DNA of 6,191 bases from Cellvibrionales bacterium UBA5860 (GTDB lineage: Bacteria > Pseudomonadota > Gammaproteobacteria > Pseudomonadales > Porticoccaceae). The notes under the pieces were generated by a model. The model was given only the letters and a program-made list of their open reading frames with translations. It searched no databases and was not told the origin of the DNA. Each line of letters starts with the position of its first letter. Positions within the stretch are counted from its first letter, which is position 1. The translations under genes and the position numbers were made by a program. The stretch lies in assembly GCA_002431545.1 (NCBI GenBank), contig DJFY01000086.1:43557-49747 (forward strand), given 5' to 3'. This document shows positions 5,706 to 6,191 of this stretch, in pieces.

Positions 5706-6017
5706 TTAATCCAGACTGATCTGGACGTCGACACCTGCGGCCAGATCCAGCTTCATCAGCGCGTCAACCGTCTTTTCCGTCGGCTCTAAAATATCCAGCA
5801 GACGCTTGTGAGTCCGAATTTCGTACTGGTCCCGGGCGTCTTTATTGACGTGAGGCGATATCAGCACAGTGAAGCGCTCCTTGCGCGTCGGCAGCGGGAT
5901 AGGACCGCAAATTTGCGCCCCGGTCCGCTTCACCGTCTCTACTATTTCCGCCGCAGAAGCATCGATCAATTTGTGATCGAAAGCTTTGAGGCGGATCCTG
6001 ATTCGCTGGTCTTCCAT
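5706..6017 (-). CDS. rpsJ: 30S ribosomal protein S10 (NusE)
   Basis: S10 is part of the 30S head and also acts as NusE, binding NusB and NusG in antitermination and transcription-translation coupling. The product is 103 residues, the same length as in E. coli. It has QRIRIRLKAFDHKLIDAS (4-21), AEIVETVKRTGAQ (23-35), GPIPLPTRKERFTVLISPHV (38-57), NKDARDQYEIRTHKRLLDI (58-76) and EPTEKTVDALMKLDLAAGVD (78-97). Residue 37 is Cys where E. coli has Arg; this position varies among bacteria. ATG at 6017 is chosen because it gives the family length and N-terminus, with GAGGT at 6028-6032 ten bases upstream; a GTG at 6047 would add ten unconserved residues. It is the first gene of the S10 operon, after the promoter near 6096-6124. 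Confidence 0.98.
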   Translation of the reverse strand: MEDQRIRIRLKAFDHKLIDASAAEIVETVKRTGAQICGPIPLPTRKERFTVLISPHVNKDARDQYEIRTHKRLLDILEPTEKTVDALMKLDLAAGVDVQISLD

Positions 6018-6080
6018 CGTTAGTGCAACCTCGAGATCCCGCAACACCGGAACTGTCGCCGCAACGCGTCGAAAGCCCGG

Positions 6081-6113
6081 AAAAAAGGAGGGCGGATTCT
6101 ATATGCGCCCTCC
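6081..6113 (-). terminator. Intrinsic terminator after tuf, before rpsJ
   Basis: On the minus strand GGAGGGCG (6106-6113) and CGCCCTCC (6087-6094) form a perfect eight-pair GC-rich stem around an 11-base loop. Six T's (6081-6086) follow immediately. This is the classical form of a Rho-independent terminator and would end transcripts coming from tuf. The loop contains the -10 element of the S10 promoter, so the two signals share the same DNA. Confidence 0.85.
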
Positions 6114-6124
6114 AAACCTGTCAA
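6096..6124 (-). promoter_or_regulatory. Sigma-70-type promoter of the S10 operon
   Basis: The minus strand has a perfect -35 TTGACA (6119-6124), a 17-bp spacer and a -10 TAGAAT (6096-6101), five of six matches to consensus. An AT-rich AAAATTT lies just upstream of the -35. The expected start is near 6089, which gives a leader of about 70 bases before rpsJ. The bases after the -10 are CCGCCC, a GC-rich discriminator of the kind associated with ppGpp/DksA control of ribosomal promoters; that regulation is inferred. It is the best promoter seen in the window. Confidence 0.85.
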
Positions 6125-6168
6125 CAAATTTTGCTGTCGACTCTATTCAACAAAGCCGAACGCAGCCA

Positions 6169-6191
6169 TCACTCAATAATTTTGGAGACCA
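6169..6191 (-). CDS. tuf: Elongation factor Tu, last codons only (cut by window edge)
   Basis: The minus strand entering the window reads, in one frame, V-S-K-I-I-E followed by TGA. It is preceded by a partial codon compatible with Val. VVSKIIE is a typical C-terminal end of proteobacterial EF-Tu, and tuf is the gene expected directly upstream of rpsJ where the str and S10 groups are adjacent. EF-Tu delivers aminoacyl-tRNA to the ribosome. Only seven residues are involved, so the call rests on this tail plus synteny. The stop is followed by 151 bp containing the terminator and the S10 promoter. Confidence 0.8.

Noticed and set aside
6018..6047. GTG at 6047 as the rpsJ start, adding ten residues (first MLRDLEVALT)
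   Set aside because: S10 is 103 residues in the family and begins at the MEDQRIRIRL equivalent. The added part is not conserved and the GAGGT site lies inside it, placed for ATG 6017.
1..6191. CRISPR, mobile element, phage, toxin-antitoxin or other accessory system
   Set aside because: Every stretch above 100 bp is accounted for by ribosomal-protein genes or the tuf-rpsJ control region. No transposase, terminal repeats, spaced repeats or foreign genes are visible.

Overview
The window is a piece of a bacterial chromosome carrying the S10 ribosomal-protein operon and the start of the spc operon, all on the minus strand, so the genes read from high to low coordinates. The order is tuf (last codons only), rpsJ, rplC, rplD, rplW, rplB, rpsS, rplV, rpsC, rplP, rpmC, rpsQ, then rplN, rplX and rplE (first 50 codons only). 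The protein sequences are closest to the gammaproteobacterial type as remembered from E. coli, including the 103-residue S10, 110-residue L22 and 122-residue L14. GC content looks to be in the mid-50s by eye. With tuf directly upstream of rpsJ, the str and S10 operons are adjacent, as in many non-enteric gammaproteobacteria. I cannot place the organism more precisely from this locus.

Layout. At 6169-6191 lie the last seven complete codons and the stop of EF-Tu. The 151-bp gap from 6018 to 6168 holds a compact control element. A near-consensus sigma-70 promoter (TTGACA, 17 bp, TAGAAT) overlaps an intrinsic-terminator hairpin followed by six T's. The eleven S10-operon genes then run from 6017 to 975 with mostly short gaps, three start/stop overlaps and one 99-bp gap between rpsJ and rplC. 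A 76-bp gap at 899-974 separates rpsQ from rplN, the usual S10/spc boundary, and contains small inverted repeats but no convincing promoter or terminator. rplN, rplX and the truncated rplE complete the window. No non-coding stretch exceeds 300 bp.

Function. Every gene encodes a translation component. S10, S19, S3 and S17 belong to the 30S subunit; L3, L4, L23, L2, L22, L16, L29, L14, L24 and L5 belong to the 50S subunit. Many of the large-subunit products lie around the peptidyl-transferase centre (L2, L3, L16) or the exit tunnel (L4, L22, L23, L24, L29). Tight packing and shared start/stop sites fit stoichiometric, translationally coupled synthesis.

Novelty. This is a conserved core locus and I found no unknown system in it. 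The points worth a second look are the promoter nested in the terminator, the short S10 leader with no room for an E. coli-type L4-responsive leader, the high share of TAG stops, the GTG start of rpsS and the inverted repeats at the S10/spc boundary.
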